Source: Stigmatella erecta (GTDB lineage: Bacteria; Myxococcota; Myxococcia; Myxococcales; Myxococcaceae). From it: 64,000 nt of DNA. Where the stretch lies: assembly GCF_900111745.1 (NCBI RefSeq), contig NZ_FOIJ01000010.1, forward strand, positions 62,001-126,000. Reading direction: 5' to 3'. Each line of letters begins with the position of its first letter. Positions within the stretch are counted from its first letter, which is position 1. The position numbers were made by a program, and so were the translations under genes. Of the stretch, positions 44,395-57,936 are shown piece by piece. The notes beneath the pieces are model-generated. The model had not been told where the DNA came from. It did not search any database and saw nothing but the letters and a program-made list of their open reading frames with translations.

Positions 44395-44484
44395 AGTCGC
44401 GTAACCCCCTGGAATGACGGGGGCGGTGGCGCTGGGGAACGGGTACGGCGGGTGCTTAGGGAAGGGGGGACAGGAGTCCTTCCG

Positions 44485-44574
44485 ATGACCTTCGACTACG
44501 CCGCGGGCGCCGTGCTGTCGGTGCTGCTCACCGTTTACCTCGTCTACGCCCTGCTCCGGCCAGAGCGGTTCTAG
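44485..44574 (+). CDS. kdpF: Potassium-transporting ATPase small subunit KdpF
   Basis: 29 residues ([29 protein letters not shown]), a single transmembrane helix with the basic C-terminal LLRPERF typical of KdpF, which stabilises the KdpABC complex. CAGGAG precedes the ATG. kdpA starts 11 nt after the stop. Confidence 0.85.
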   Translation: MTFDYAAGAVLSVLLTVYLVYALLRPERF

Positions 44575-44584
44575 GGGCCTCGCC

Positions 44585-46300
44585 ATGACCTTCGTGGGAT
44601 GGCTGCAGATTCTCGTGTTCTTCGGGCTCGTCCTCGCGGTGACGAAGCCGCTGGGCGGCTACCTCTTCCGCGTCTTCGAGGGCCGCCCCCCGCTGCCCCG
44701 GGTGCTGGGGCCGGTGGAGCGCGCGGTGTACCGCCTGGGCGGCGTGGATCCGCAGCGGGAGCACACCTGGGGGCAGTACACGGGGGCGCTCCTCGCCTTC
44801 AGCCTCTTCAGCCTCTTCCTCCTTTATATGCTCCAGCGGCTCCAGCACGTGTTGCCGCTGAACCCCCAGCGGCTGCCGGCGGTGGAGCCGGCGCTGGCCT
44901 TCAACACCGCGGCGAGCTTCACCGCCAACACCAACTGGCAGGCTTACGCGGGCGAATCGACGATGAGCCACTTCAGCCAGATGGTGGGGCTGACGTGGCA
45001 GAACTTCGTGTCCGCGGCGGCGGGGCTCGGTGTGGCGCTGGCGCTGGCGCGAGGTTTCACGCGGCGGCCGGGCCCGGAGGGGCAGAAGACGCTGGGCAAC
45101 TTCTGGGTCGATCTCGTGCGCGGGGTGCTCTACGTGCTGCTGCCCCTGTGCGGGGTGTACGCCCTGTTCCTCGTGTCCCAGGGTGTGCTGCAGAACCTCT
45201 CGGCCGCGCGGGAGCTGACGACGCTGGAGGGGGTGAAGCAGACGCTCGCCATGGGGCCGGTGGCCTCGCAGGAGGCCATCAAGATGCTGGGCACCAACGG
45301 CGGTGGCTTCTTCAACGCCAACAGCGCCCACCCGTTCGAGAACCCCACGCCGCTCACCAACCTGGTGCAGATGCTGTCCATCTTCGCCCTCCCCGCGGCG
45401 CTGACCTCCACGTACGGCCGGATGGCGGGAGACCGCCGGCAGGGCTGGGCCCTGTTCGTGGCGATGAGCGTCCTGTTCTTCGTGGGCGTGACGGCCGCCT
45501 ACGCCGCCGAGGCCCAGGGCAACACCGCCCTCGGGCCTGCGCAGGTGGCGCAGGCGGGGAACCTGGAGGGCAAGGAGGTGCGCTTCGGCATCGCCGCCTC
45601 CACCCTGTTCGCCACCGTCACCACGGATGCCTCGTGCGGCGCGGTCAACGCCATGCACGACAGCTTCACCCCGCTCGGGGGGCTGGTGCCCCTGGTGAAC
45701 ATGCAGCTGGGCGAGGTCATCTTCGGCGGGGTGGGCGCGGGGCTCTACGGCATCCTCGTCATGGTGGTGCTCGCCGTCTTCATCGCCGGGCTGATGGTGG
45801 GCCGTACGCCGGAGTACCTCGGCAAGAAGATCGAAGCCCGGGAGATGAAGCTCGCCATGCTGTACGTGCTCCTCTTCCCGGGGGTCATCCTCGGGCTGAG
45901 CGCGGTGGCGGTGGTGATTCCCCAGGGCACCTCCTCGCTGAACAACGCGGGGCCCCATGGCCTGTCGGAGATCCTCTACGCGGTCACCAGCGGCACGGCC
46001 AACAACGGCAGCGCCTTCGCGGGGCTCAACGCCAACACGCCCTTCTGGAACCTCTCCCTGGGGCTGGCGATGCTCGCGGGCCGCTTCCTGATGATCGTCC
46101 CCGTGCTGGCCATCGCCGGCTCCATGGTGGGCAAGAAGGCGGTGCCCGTGGGGCCCGGCACGTTCCCCACGCACGGTGCGCTCTTCACGGGGCTCCTGGT
46201 GAGCGTCGTGCTCATCGTCGGCGCGCTGACCTTCGTCCCCGCCCTCTCGCTCAGCCCCATCGTCGAGCACTTCCTCGCCGGGGCCGGAAAGGTGTTCTGA
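44585..46300 (+). CDS. kdpA: Potassium-transporting ATPase subunit A
   Basis: 571 residues. The potassium-selective channel-like subunit of the high-affinity P-type uptake pump. Four pore-loop repeats are visible, including [51 protein letters not shown] and [17 protein letters not shown], each carrying selectivity-filter glycines. About ten transmembrane helices. Slightly longer than the E. coli protein (557). One base separates it from kdpB. Confidence 0.95.
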   Translation: MTFVGWLQILVFFGLVLAVTKPLGGYLFRVFEGRPPLPRVLGPVERAVYRLGGVDPQREHTWGQYTGALLAFSLFSLFLLYMLQRLQHVLPLNPQRLPAVEPALAFNTAASFTANTNWQAYAGESTMSHFSQMVGLTWQNFVSAAAGLGVALALARGFTRRPGPEGQKTLGNFWVDLVRGVLYVLLPLCGVYALFLVSQGVLQNLSAARELTTLEGVKQTLAMGPVASQEAIKMLGTNGGGFFNANSAHPFENPTPLTNLVQMLSIFALPAALTSTYGRMAGDRRQGWALFVAMSVLFFVGVTAAYAAEAQGNTALGPAQVAQAGNLEGKEVRFGIAASTLFATVTTDASCGAVNAMHDSFTPLGGLVPLVNMQLGEVIFGGVGAGLYGILVMVVLAVFIAGLMVGRTPEYLGKKIEAREMKLAMLYVLLFPGVILGLSAVAVVIPQGTSSLNNAGPHGLSEILYAVTSGTANNGSAFAGLNANTPFWNLSLGLAMLAGRFLMIVPVLAIAGSMVGKKAVPVGPGTFPTHGALFTGLLVSVVLIVGALTFVPALSLSPIVEHFLAGAGKVF

Positions 46301-46301
46301 C

Positions 46302-48362
<2,061 letters not shown>

Positions 48363-48385
48363 GCGGCACCTGGAGGCGTTCTTCC

Positions 48386-49030
48386 ATGAAATCCGAACTC
48401 TTCATCGCGCTGCGTGTCTCCCTGGTGACCCTGGTGCTGACGGGCGTGCTCTACCCGCTGGCGGTGACGGGAGGGGCGCGGCTGCTCTTCCCGCACGAGG
48501 CGGACGGCTCGCTCGTCACGGACGAGCGGGGCCAGGTGGTGGGCAGCGCCCTCATTGGCCAGGGCTTCACGCTGCCCTCGTACTTCCAGCCCCGCCCCTC
48601 GGCGGCGGGCAGTGGCTATGACGCGTCCGCCTCGTCGGGCAGCAACCTGGGGCCCACCTCCCAGAAGCTGAGGGACCGGGCCGTGGCGGAGGCCGGGCGC
48701 CTGCGCGGCGAGAACCCGGAGGCGCCCGGGCCTGTGCCCGCGGAGCTCGTCACCGCGTCCGGCTCCGGCCTGGATCCGCACCTGTCACCCGAGGCGGCGC
48801 GCTGGCAGGTGGCGCGGGTGGCGAAGGCGCGCGGCGTGGCCCCCGAGCGGGTGCTCGCGGTGGTGGACGCGCACGTGGAGGGCCGTACCTTTGGCGTGCT
48901 GGGCGAGCCCCGGGTGAACGTGCTGGCCCTGAACCTCGCGCTGGACCGGCGGCTGGGACGTCCTGGGGCGGGGGGAACACGGCCGCCTCCGGGCATGGAT
49001 TCCCCTGGCGTGGGGGCCTCCGCGCGTTAG
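48386..49030 (+). CDS. kdpC: Potassium-transporting ATPase subunit C
   Basis: 214 residues with one N-terminal membrane helix ([26 protein letters not shown]). The motifs [34 protein letters not shown] and [27 protein letters not shown] are diagnostic of KdpC, which aids ATP binding by KdpB. Slightly longer than E. coli KdpC (190), with a Pro/Gly-rich tail. Confidence 0.95.
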   Translation: MKSELFIALRVSLVTLVLTGVLYPLAVTGGARLLFPHEADGSLVTDERGQVVGSALIGQGFTLPSYFQPRPSAAGSGYDASASSGSNLGPTSQKLRDRAVAEAGRLRGENPEAPGPVPAELVTASGSGLDPHLSPEAARWQVARVAKARGVAPERVLAVVDAHVEGRTFGVLGEPRVNVLALNLALDRRLGRPGAGGTRPPPGMDSPGVGASAR

Positions 49031-49065
49031 ACGCTGCCGGACGGAAGGAAAGCGAGGGCACGGGC

Positions 49066-50232
49066 GTGGGGACACGGCGCACACGCGCGGAGGACTTCCT
49101 GGAGCTGGTGGAGCGGGGCCGCCGGGGCCGGCTCAAGCTCTACGTTGGCTTCGCGGCCGGGGTGGGCAAGACGTACCGCATGCTGGAGGAGGCCCATGCG
49201 CTGAAGAAGCGCGGGGTGGACGTGGTGCTCGGCTTCGTGGAGACGCACGGCCGGGCGGAGACCGAGGCCCTGGTGGCGGGGCTGGAGGCCGTGCCCCGGA
49301 AGGCCTTCACCTACCGGGAGGTGACGGTGGAGGAGATGGACCTGGACGCGGTGCTCGCGCGCAGGCCCCAGGTGGCGGTGGTGGACGAGCTGGCGCACAC
49401 GAACGTGCCCCTGTGCCGCCACACCAAGCGCTACCAGGACGTGCAGGCGCTGCTGGCGGCGGGGATCAACGTCATCGGCGCCTTCAACGTGCAGCACTTG
49501 GAGAGCCTGAACGACTTGGTGGAGCGGGCCACGGGCGTCACCGTCCGCGAGACGCTCCCCGACAGCTTCCTGAAGAGCGCGGATCAGGTGGTGAACCTGG
49601 ACCTGGCGGTGGAGGACCTGCACGAGCGGCTCAAGGCGGGAAAAATCTACGCCCTGGACAAGGTGCCGCGGGCCCTGGAGCGCTTCTTCACACAGGAGAA
49701 CCTCTCCACGCTGCGCGAGCTGGCCCTGCGGGAGGTGGCCGAGAGCCTGGACCGCGCGACCGCCGGGCAGCAGGCCCGCACGGGGGAAGAGCCCGCGGGA
49801 AAGGGCGGCGGCTGGGGCCGGGTGATGGTGGCGCTCTCCAGCCATCCGCCGAGGGCGGCGGCGCTGCTGCGGCGGGGCTCGCGCATGGCGGGACGGCTCA
49901 ACACGGACTGGTTCGTGGTGTACGTGGAGACGCCGCGCGAGGCCCCGCACCTCATCGACGCGGAGGCACAGCGCCACCTGCTGGCCAACATCGAGAAGGC
50001 CCAGGAGCTGGGCGCGGAGGTGGTGCGCCTGCGCGGGAAGGATCCGGTGGAAGCCATGCTGGACTTCGCGCGCTCGCACGGCGTGGGCCACATCATCCTG
50101 GGGCGCTCGCACCAGCCCTGGTGGAAGCAGCTGCTGGGCCGCTCGGTGGACATCCGCCTGTTACGGGAAGGCACGGGATTCGACTTGCACGTCATCTCGT
50201 TCGACTCGCCGCACGAGGAGCGCAGGCCATGA
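49066..50232 (+). CDS. kdpD: Truncated KdpD: N-terminal sensor plus UspA domain only
   Basis: 388 residues from GTG 49066. The KdpD domain has the Walker-type GFAAGVGKTYRMLEEAH, VVLGFVETHGR, RPQVAVVDELAHTNVP and GAFNVQHLESLND. A UspA-like domain follows (RVMVALSSHPPRAAALLRRG to HIILGRSHQPWWKQLLGRSVD). E. coli KdpD (894 residues) continues with four membrane helices, a GAF and a kinase; here the protein stops after the Usp domain and the kinase is encoded separately by the next gene, overlapping by ATGA. It probably acts as a cytoplasmic sensor for that kinase or for KdpABC. Confidence 0.92.
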   Translation: MGTRRTRAEDFLELVERGRRGRLKLYVGFAAGVGKTYRMLEEAHALKKRGVDVVLGFVETHGRAETEALVAGLEAVPRKAFTYREVTVEEMDLDAVLARRPQVAVVDELAHTNVPLCRHTKRYQDVQALLAAGINVIGAFNVQHLESLNDLVERATGVTVRETLPDSFLKSADQVVNLDLAVEDLHERLKAGKIYALDKVPRALERFFTQENLSTLRELALREVAESLDRATAGQQARTGEEPAGKGGGWGRVMVALSSHPPRAAALLRRGSRMAGRLNTDWFVVYVETPREAPHLIDAEAQRHLLANIEKAQELGAEVVRLRGKDPVEAMLDFARSHGVGHIILGRSHQPWWKQLLGRSVDIRLLREGTGFDLHVISFDSPHEERRP

Positions 50233-52049
50233 CGCTGCGAGGCCGCCTCCTGCTGGCGCAGGCCCCGCTGGCGCTCGCGCTGGTGCTGGTGGGAGTGACC
50301 GCCGTGGCCACGCTGGCGAGGCTGGGACACGCGGGCCAGGACATCCTCCAGGACAACTATCGCAGCGTGTTGGCGATGCAGCGGGTGATGGGGCTGCTGG
50401 GGGACATGGACAGCGCTGCGCTCTTTCTCCTCGCGGGAGAGCGGCAGCGCGGCCTGGAGCAACAGGCCCGGCAGCAGCCGGTGCTGGAGGCGGAGCTGCG
50501 CGTCCAGGAGACCAACATCACCGAGCCGGGCGAGGCCGAGTCCACCCGCCGGTTGAGCCAGGCCTGGGCGCGCTATCAAAAGGAGTACGCCACCTTCCTG
50601 GCGCTGGAGGACGGGGAGGCAGGGCGGGCACGGTACTTCTCGGTCCTGTTGCCCGCCTTCTGGGAGACGAAGGACGCGGCGGCCACCGTGCTGAACCTGA
50701 ACCAGGACGCGATGGTGCGCAAGAGCGAGTCCCTGCGGGCGCAGAGCCAGCGCGTCAACACGCTGATGGTGACGGCGGTGCTGGCGGCGTTCCTGGTGGG
50801 GCTGTTCGCCTCTACCTCGTTGATCCATCGGGCGCTGCGGCCCGTCTCGGTGCTCTCACAGGCGGTGCGGCGGCTGGGGCAGGGCGACCTGGAGGCGCGG
50901 GCGGTGGTGGCGGGATCGGATGAGATCGCCCAGCTCGGCCGGGACTTCAACGCCATGGCGGAACACCTCCAGCAGTACCGGCAGAGCAGCCTGGGCGAGC
51001 TGCTCCAGGCACAGGCCGCCTCCCAGGCGGCGATCGACAGCCTGCCGGATCCGGTGATGGTGTTCGGCGCGGGTGGGGCGCTGCTCAACGTGAACCGGGC
51101 GGCGGAGGACGTGCTGCGGCTCTCGCTGGAGACGGGCGGGGGCGCGCTGGGACGCGTTGCGCCGGAAGTGCGCGAGGTGCTCGAGCGGGTGCGAACGCAC
51201 GTGCAGGGCGGCAAGGGCGCCTACCAGCCCCGGGGCTACGAGGAGGCGGTGCGGGTAACGGCGCCCGACGGGGACCGGTGGCTGCTGCCGCGCGGCAGCC
51301 CGGTGTACGGCGAGAGCGGCGAGGTGGTGGGCGCGACGGCCATCCTCCAGGACGTGACGCGGTTGCGGCGGTTCGACGAGCTGAAGAACGACCTGGTCGC
51401 CACGGTGGCACACGAGTTCCGCACGCCGCTGACCTCCCTGCGCATGGCCATCCACTTGTGCGCCGAGGAGGTGGTGGGGCCGGTCACGGAGAAGCAGGCG
51501 GATCTGCTGATGGCGGCAAGGGAGGACTGCAACCGGTTGCAGGGCATCGTGGATGACCTGCTGGACCTGTCCCGCATTCAGTCCGGCCGACTGGTGCTGA
51601 ACCTACGGAAGCTCCCCTCGGAGGACTTGGTGGAGGGCGCGCTCGGAGTGCACCGGACGGCGGCGGAGGAGCGAGGGGTGCGGCTCTCGCATGAGGTGGT
51701 GCCCGGCGCGGAAGAGGTCGAGGTGGACGCGGAGCGCATGCAGCTCGTGCTCTCGAACCTCGTGGGCAATGGCATCCGTCACACGCCCGAAGGGGGAGAA
51801 GTCTCCGTGCGCGTCTCCCGTGAAGGCGCCACGGTGCGCTTCGAGGTGAAGGACACGGGCGAGGGGATTCCCCCCGAGGAGCAGGCGCGCATCTTCGAGA
51901 AGTTCTACCAGGCTCCAGGCGCCCCGGCGGGAGGCGCGGGGCTGGGCCTGTCCATCGCCCAGGAGGTGGTGCAGGCCCACGGCGGAGAGCTCGGAGTCCA
52001 AAGCACTCCTGGGCAGGGCAGTACCTTCTGGTTCACCGTACCTGGGTAG
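50229..52049 (+). CDS. Membrane sensor histidine kinase (kdp-linked)
   Basis: 606 residues. Two membrane helices (about 8-30 and 178-198) enclose a helical periplasmic sensor; a HAMP domain (LIHRALRPVSVLSQAVRRLGQGDLEARA) and a PAS-like domain (AIDSLPDPVMVFGAGGALLNVNRAAEDVL) follow. The kinase core is complete: H-box VAHEFRTPLTSLRM, N-box LSNLVGNGIRHTPEGG, G1 DTGEGI, F-box and G2 GAGLGLSIAQ. It is coupled to the short KdpD, so it likely supplies the missing kinase function; its sensor is not KdpD-like. Confidence 0.9.
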   Translation: MTLRGRLLLAQAPLALALVLVGVTAVATLARLGHAGQDILQDNYRSVLAMQRVMGLLGDMDSAALFLLAGERQRGLEQQARQQPVLEAELRVQETNITEPGEAESTRRLSQAWARYQKEYATFLALEDGEAGRARYFSVLLPAFWETKDAAATVLNLNQDAMVRKSESLRAQSQRVNTLMVTAVLAAFLVGLFASTSLIHRALRPVSVLSQAVRRLGQGDLEARAVVAGSDEIAQLGRDFNAMAEHLQQYRQSSLGELLQAQAASQAAIDSLPDPVMVFGAGGALLNVNRAAEDVLRLSLETGGGALGRVAPEVREVLERVRTHVQGGKGAYQPRGYEEAVRVTAPDGDRWLLPRGSPVYGESGEVVGATAILQDVTRLRRFDELKNDLVATVAHEFRTPLTSLRMAIHLCAEEVVGPVTEKQADLLMAAREDCNRLQGIVDDLLDLSRIQSGRLVLNLRKLPSEDLVEGALGVHRTAAEERGVRLSHEVVPGAEEVEVDAERMQLVLSNLVGNGIRHTPEGGEVSVRVSREGATVRFEVKDTGEGIPPEEQARIFEKFYQAPGAPAGGAGLGLSIAQEVVQAHGGELGVQSTPGQGSTFWFTVPG

Positions 52050-52288
52050 TCCTCGCGCAGCGCGCCGTTCAGTGGCGTGGTGCTTTCAGGTGATTTCGGA
52101 AAGAGGGCTCTCCCGCAGGAGCCTCGGGAACGAAGGCGCTCCCCCGTTTTCCCAGTAAGCACGTTGATGACGACGCATGCCGAGCGTACCGCACGGTTCA
52201 GGCGGGTGGCGCCTTGCCCGCAGGACTTTTCATTCCGCAAAAACGGCTTTGTAGCTAGGCTGCCTGCCGACCAACCGGACAGGCCGGT
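52050..52288. other. Intergenic region at the left edge of an accessory insertion
   Basis: No gene is seen. It contains a hairpin GAGGGCTC...GAGCCTC (52103-52125) that may terminate the kinase transcript, then sequence of lower GC leading into the accessory pair. No inverted terminal repeats or duplicated target sites were found. Confidence 0.4.
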
Positions 52289-52804
52289 ATGCCGACGATT
52301 AGAGACGTGCTTGAAGCCAAGAAGACAGTGCTGTGGCCAGCGCGCTCGAAGGTGAAGTCGCCAGGGACGCAGCGCGACGTGGATCTCGAACTCGACTGCC
52401 CGCTCTCTGGGATGAAAGGTCGACTGGTCCTTTATGTGCGCGTGAACACCTTACTGTCGGATCTCTTTTCGATGGGACTGAGGCTTGAGATGCCGCGAGC
52501 GGCACCATCGCTCCTTGTTCGACTGAACGGCGGCCACGGACCCCACCGCAATCCTGATGGGTCCATGATCGAGATGGGGCAGCCCCATCTCCACGTCCCT
52601 ACTGCCGCCGAGATGGCGGCGGATTATACATCGAAGGTGAAGTTGGCTCAGGCCGATAAGGTGGGATGCGCCCAACCGACTGAGGCGTGGCCTTGGTTTG
52701 AGGCATGGGCGAACATCGCTCATGACGCGAGAATGACCGGTCTGGTTGCTGCGATGAGTGATGCAGCTTCCCAGATGGAGTTTGAGGAGGCCCTCTATGG
52801 ATGA
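52289..52804 (+). CDS. DUF6978-like protein of an accessory two-gene module
   Basis: 171 residues. Alpha/beta protein with VDLELDCPLSGMKGRLVLYVRVNTLLSDLFSMGLR, LVRLNGGHGPHRNPDGS and the histidine-rich MIEMGQPHLHVPT. The pattern resembles DUF6978 proteins, which are encoded immediately before DUF1828 proteins; this assignment is from memory and tentative. Composition is less GC-rich than kdp. The following gene starts inside it, eight bases before its stop. Confidence 0.6.
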   Translation: MPTIRDVLEAKKTVLWPARSKVKSPGTQRDVDLELDCPLSGMKGRLVLYVRVNTLLSDLFSMGLRLEMPRAAPSLLVRLNGGHGPHRNPDGSMIEMGQPHLHVPTAAEMAADYTSKVKLAQADKVGCAQPTEAWPWFEAWANIAHDARMTGLVAAMSDAASQMEFEEALYG

Positions 52805-53582
52805 TAAGGACCTCACGGAACAGCTTCGTGCGGGCTTCGGCTCGGCTGCGCGCGTTGTTACCCGCCGCCCCGGCATCATCTACCAAGTAGAATTGCCCAC
52901 CTTTCTTGCCGATGGCGACGCCGCTACCGTCTTCGTTCGGCCTGAACCTGATGGGCACGTGATAGTCACTGATCTCGGTCAGACCTGCATGCGGCTGAGC
53001 TACTCAAGGACCATCACAGCCACGGTGACGGAGCAGATTCAAAATATTGCTGGCCAGCATGGATTCAAATTTGAGGACGGTCAGATATTTGCCCGCAGCT
53101 CCCCCAAGGATCTGTTCGCCCTTGCCGTAGCCCTCACGCAAACAGAGGCGGAAGTAGAGGCGGCCATTCGCGCACGTGCTCCGAGGGAACTCGGGGCTGA
53201 GCGGTTCAAGACGGTAGTCCGGCAGGTTCTCCGCGAGGCTTTCGGTAACCATGCCTACTTCGACTATCGGAGCCCTAAGGACCGGGAAGGCCTCTACACG
53301 CTCGATGCATTCGTCAAACAGGATGACGCACAGGTGGGGATAGCCTTGGTTCCTTCTGAGGCGGATGCTGAGCGCGCGGTAGCGACGAAACTGATGCTCG
53401 CCCCACTTCTTTCGGATGAGGCGCCTCAGATGCGCTGGCTAGCTCTGCCGAGGAATCTTGAGCAACTGCCGAAGAAGACGCAGGCGCGCGTTGAGAACGC
53501 CTTCGAGGTTCCTCTGAAGACCATTCAGCGGCCTGGGCCAGCACTATCGAACCTCTTACGGCACCAGTACTTGGCACACTGA
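52797..53582 (+). CDS. DUF1828-like protein of an accessory two-gene module
   Basis: 261 residues from ATG 52797. The N-terminal half has GIIYQVELPTFLADGDAATVFVRPEPDGHVIVTDLGQTCMRLSY, matching the beta-rich DUF1828 core with its D-G-H-x-x-x-T-D-L-G motif. The C-terminal half (QVLREAFGNHAYFDYRSPKDREGLYTLDAFVKQDDAQVGIALVPS) could be a nuclease-like or sensor domain, but no certain catalytic set is visible. Overlap with the preceding gene suggests a two-component module; defence or toxin-antitoxin function is a guess. Confidence 0.65.
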   Translation: MDDKDLTEQLRAGFGSAARVVTRRPGIIYQVELPTFLADGDAATVFVRPEPDGHVIVTDLGQTCMRLSYSRTITATVTEQIQNIAGQHGFKFEDGQIFARSSPKDLFALAVALTQTEAEVEAAIRARAPRELGAERFKTVVRQVLREAFGNHAYFDYRSPKDREGLYTLDAFVKQDDAQVGIALVPSEADAERAVATKLMLAPLLSDEAPQMRWLALPRNLEQLPKKTQARVENAFEVPLKTIQRPGPALSNLLRHQYLAH

Positions 53583-53643
53583 CCACAGAAAGCTTGCCTG
53601 GGCGTTTCGGAGTGCGCTCGGGACCGCGAAAAGTGGTGCGGGA

Positions 53644-55038
<1,395 letters not shown>

Positions 55039-55147
55039 GGACGTATCCTAAACGTCCACGAGCCCCGCGCCGTGTTCACCAGTATGTCCCGTGCACCGGC
55101 CAACGGGGCTCTGGGGCAGAACCCTTCCCTCTCCGGAAGGAGAAGGC

Positions 55148-55525
55148 ATGTTCAAGAATATGGCGATAACGGACGGCGCGGACTCATCCGGCGGTGGGCT
55201 CTTCTCGCGGGAACTGGAGCAGGCGCCCCCGGGCGCGGGCCGCCGGCGCGGGCTGGTGGTGGGCGCCATCCTGCTGGTGCTGCTGGGGCTGTGGCTGTGG
55301 ATGCGCGGCTCGGAGGGCGGCGCGCTCCGGGCCATGTCCCCCGCCCAGCGCCAGGCGCTCTACCAGGAGACCTGGAGGGATCAACGCGCCCGGTGCCTGG
55401 GGCCCGAGCGCAGCGACTCGCCCGGCCAGTGCCAGCACCGGGCCGAGTTCCTCCTGCGCTTTCCCCAATGTGACGTGGCGTGCCGCACGGAGCTGGCCCC
55501 CTCCTTTCCCTCCCCGGCCCCCTGA
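55148..55525 (+). CDS. Small single-pass membrane protein, unknown
   Basis: 125 residues from ATG 55148 (GGAGAAGG upstream). One transmembrane helix (LVVGAILLVLLGLWLWM, about 36-52), a short basic cytoplasmic side, and an outer part with four Cys (RCLGPERSDSPGQCQHRAEFLLRFPQCDVACRTE), suggesting disulfides. No family is recognised. Confidence 0.6.
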   Translation: MFKNMAITDGADSSGGGLFSRELEQAPPGAGRRRGLVVGAILLVLLGLWLWMRGSEGGALRAMSPAQRQALYQETWRDQRARCLGPERSDSPGQCQHRAEFLLRFPQCDVACRTELAPSFPSPAP

Positions 55526-55529
55526 GGGG

Positions 55530-55565
55530 GAGCAGGCAGGCAAGGAATCGCCCGGCCGCCTGCTC
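55530..55565 (+). terminator. Terminator after the small membrane protein
   Basis: GAGCAGGC (55530-55537) and GCCTGCTC (55558-55565) form a perfect eight-base stem just after the stop at 55525, followed by TTCCTGAT. The T-run is weak. Confidence 0.5.
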
Positions 55566-55876
55566 TTCCTGATAGGAAGGGCGGGGGCAAGGGCTCCTCC
55601 TGGAAATTCCGGAAACCTGTAGGGCAATGTGCCTCTGGGGGTTGGCAGGCAGGCGTGAGCGTCGGCGAGTCCTTGAGTCATGGGGTGAGCAGTTGGCTAT
55701 CGTGCTGTAGGATTCCTGCGCTGCTGGAGCATCGCTCCCAGCAGTCCTGCTGGGTGAAGGAAGAGAGACATGTTCTGGCGCACCCGGTCCCATGGTGGGC
55801 CGTGCAGCACTCCTTCGGCAGCCATGGCCGGTGGCGGCGTCCGTGCGACGCGAGGCTCCGCGCCGGGTGAGGGACG
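55566..55876. other. Leader region of the chemoreceptor gene
   Basis: Non-coding stretch before the methyl-accepting protein. It contains a strong hairpin, CTGCTGGAGC (55721-55730) with GCTCCCAGCAG (55734-55744), and a weak sigma-54-like element TTGGC...CTGTA near 55693. No gene is seen. Confidence 0.4.
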
Positions 55877-57472
55877 ATGAGGCTGACGTTCAAGCACAAG
55901 ATGTTGCTGCTGCCGGGGGTGACGGCGGCGCTCCTGCTGATTCTTCTTATCGTGTCCCTGACCCTGTGGCTCTGGACGCGGCAGGTGCACGCGCGGATCG
56001 ACCAGGGGCACGCGCCGGCGCTGGCCAACAGCCACGTGTTGATGGCGGAGCTGGAGAGCTTCCACCGGGGGGTGCTGGACGCGGTGCTGCGCAAGGACGC
56101 GGGGCGGCTCGAGCCGCTGCGCACGCTGGGGCGGAAGATCTCCACGGATCTGAATGACACGGCGCAGAACCCGGTGGCGGCCGGCCAGTACCTGGAGGTG
56201 CTCCAGAAGGACTTCGCCCAGTACCAGCAGGAGACGTGGCGCGCGGTGGAGCTGGCGCTGAAGGACGATGCGCAGGCGGAGGCGGCGCTCACCCGGGAGA
56301 CGACGCGCTTCGAGTCCCTGCAGAAGGCGCTCCAGCTCTTCCAGAGCGAGCAGGAGCAGGGCCAGGAGCGGGCGCTGCTCCAGGCGCGCTCGCTGAACTC
56401 GCGCGGGCAGGCGATCCAGGCGGTGCTGGCGGTGCTGTGCCTGGCGTGGCTGGGGGCGGGCTCGTGGTGGGTGCTGCGGCAGGTGGTGGAGCCGCTGGGC
56501 AAGCTGTCGGACACGGCCGCGCGCATCGCCGAGAGCGGGGATTTGACGCTGGCCATCGACGCGCACTCGCGCGACGAGGTGGGGCAGCTGGGGCGGAGCC
56601 TGGAGGCGCTGGTGAACCGGCTGCGCTCGGTGCCCGTGGGGCTGCAGGCGGTGGTGGGCGAGCTGTCCACCGCGGCCGAGCGGCTGACGAAGGTGAGCCA
56701 GGAGCAGCTCAACTTCCTCACCGAGCAGGCGCGGAGCCTGTCGGAGGCGGGCTCCACCATGGCGGAGATCGCCCAGACGTCCACCATGGCCTCCAGCCGC
56801 GCGGAGATGGTGCTGAAGGTGGCCGAGCAGGCCGACTCCTTCACGGTGGAGAGCCAGAAGTCCATCGAGCAGAGCGCGCAGGGGCTGGAGCAGATCCGCC
56901 AGCGGGTGAGCGCGCTGGTGGGCAACATCGGCCAGCTGTCGGAGCAGGCGGTGCACGCGCGGGAAATCATCGGCAGCGTGAAAGACTTGGCGGACCAGAG
57001 CAACGTGCTGGCGCTCAACGCGGCGATTGAAGCGGCGCGCGCGGGCGAGGGCGGGCGCGGGTTCGCGGTGGTGGCGCGCGAGATGCGGGCGCTGAGCGGC
57101 CAGTCGCTGCAGAGCACCGAGCGCATCGGGAAGATTCTGCTCGACATCAACCAGGCCATCCGCACGACGGTGTCCTCGGCGGAGGGCGACAGCCAGCAGA
57201 TGGAGGAGGGCATCGAGCAGGTGCTGTCCTCGGCGGACAAGCTGAAGGAAATCACCACCGTCATGCAGGAGAGCAGCAAGGCGGCGCGGCAGATCGTGGC
57301 CTCGGTGACGCAGCAGAACGCGGGCATCCACCAGATGATGGAGGCCATGCAGCAGCTGTCGGGGATGATGGGCGACGTGGTGCTGGCGACCTCGACGGCG
57401 GAGGAGACGGTGGGGCAGATCAACTCCACGGTGTCCCAGCTCCAGAAGATCGTCTCCGAGTTCCGCGTCTAG
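55877..57472 (+). CDS. Methyl-accepting chemotaxis protein
   Basis: 531 residues. Membrane helices at about 12-33 and 178-198 flank a helical-bundle periplasmic sensor of about 145 residues. A HAMP domain ([43 protein letters not shown]) leads to the signalling hairpin, whose tip is [35 protein letters not shown], the region that contacts CheA/CheW. No che genes are adjacent. The next gene (57519) starts 46 nt later and may be co-transcribed. Confidence 0.92.
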   Translation: MRLTFKHKMLLLPGVTAALLLILLIVSLTLWLWTRQVHARIDQGHAPALANSHVLMAELESFHRGVLDAVLRKDAGRLEPLRTLGRKISTDLNDTAQNPVAAGQYLEVLQKDFAQYQQETWRAVELALKDDAQAEAALTRETTRFESLQKALQLFQSEQEQGQERALLQARSLNSRGQAIQAVLAVLCLAWLGAGSWWVLRQVVEPLGKLSDTAARIAESGDLTLAIDAHSRDEVGQLGRSLEALVNRLRSVPVGLQAVVGELSTAAERLTKVSQEQLNFLTEQARSLSEAGSTMAEIAQTSTMASSRAEMVLKVAEQADSFTVESQKSIEQSAQGLEQIRQRVSALVGNIGQLSEQAVHAREIIGSVKDLADQSNVLALNAAIEAARAGEGGRGFAVVAREMRALSGQSLQSTERIGKILLDINQAIRTTVSSAEGDSQQMEEGIEQVLSSADKLKEITTVMQESSKAARQIVASVTQQNAGIHQMMEAMQQLSGMMGDVVLATSTAEETVGQINSTVSQLQKIVSEFRV

Positions 57473-57518
57473 CCATGGGCCCGGCAGGCGGGAGGAACCG
57501 CCGGCCAGGAGGTGAGTC

Positions 57519-57929
57519 TTGGAAACGCAGGCGCGCTTCGGTCCCCACACGATGTCCTTCGAGGAGCCGGACATCGTGCGGCTCACCCCCCAGGGGCATA
57601 TCCAGCTGAGAGAAGTCTGGGAGATGATCCGCTGGGTGCGGGAGTTCCAGCGGGGCCGTGAGGCGCTCTACCTGCTGGTGGACGCCTGCCAGGGCACGGG
57701 CTTCTCGGCCGAGTCGCGCCGGGCCCTCAACGAGGACCGGAGCCTGGTGCCCTACAACGGGGTGGCCTTCTTCGGGACGAGCTTCACCCTGAGGACCATC
57801 GCCAACATGATGGCCCGGGCCAACGCGCTGATGGGCAATCCCTCCCCGCCGACGGTCTTCACCGCGACGGAGGAAGAGGCCCGCGCGTGGATCGGCGCCC
57901 AGCGGGCGGCCCGGACCCGGGCGCCCTAG
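57519..57929 (+). CDS. Small STAS-like protein next to the chemoreceptor
   Basis: 136 residues from TTG 57519, which has a near-perfect CAGGAGGTGAG. A strand-helix order with IVRLTPQGHIQLREVWEMIRWVREFQ, ALYLLVDACQGTGFSAESRRALNE and a strand-helix ending (GVAFFGTSFTLRTIANMMARANALMG) resembles STAS/SpoIIAA-like proteins. Comparable in size and layout to the product of 40266-40715. Could transmit or modulate receptor output; no data. Confidence 0.6.
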   Translation: METQARFGPHTMSFEEPDIVRLTPQGHIQLREVWEMIRWVREFQRGREALYLLVDACQGTGFSAESRRALNEDRSLVPYNGVAFFGTSFTLRTIANMMARANALMGNPSPPTVFTATEEEARAWIGAQRAARTRAP

Positions 57930-57936
57930 GCGCGCT

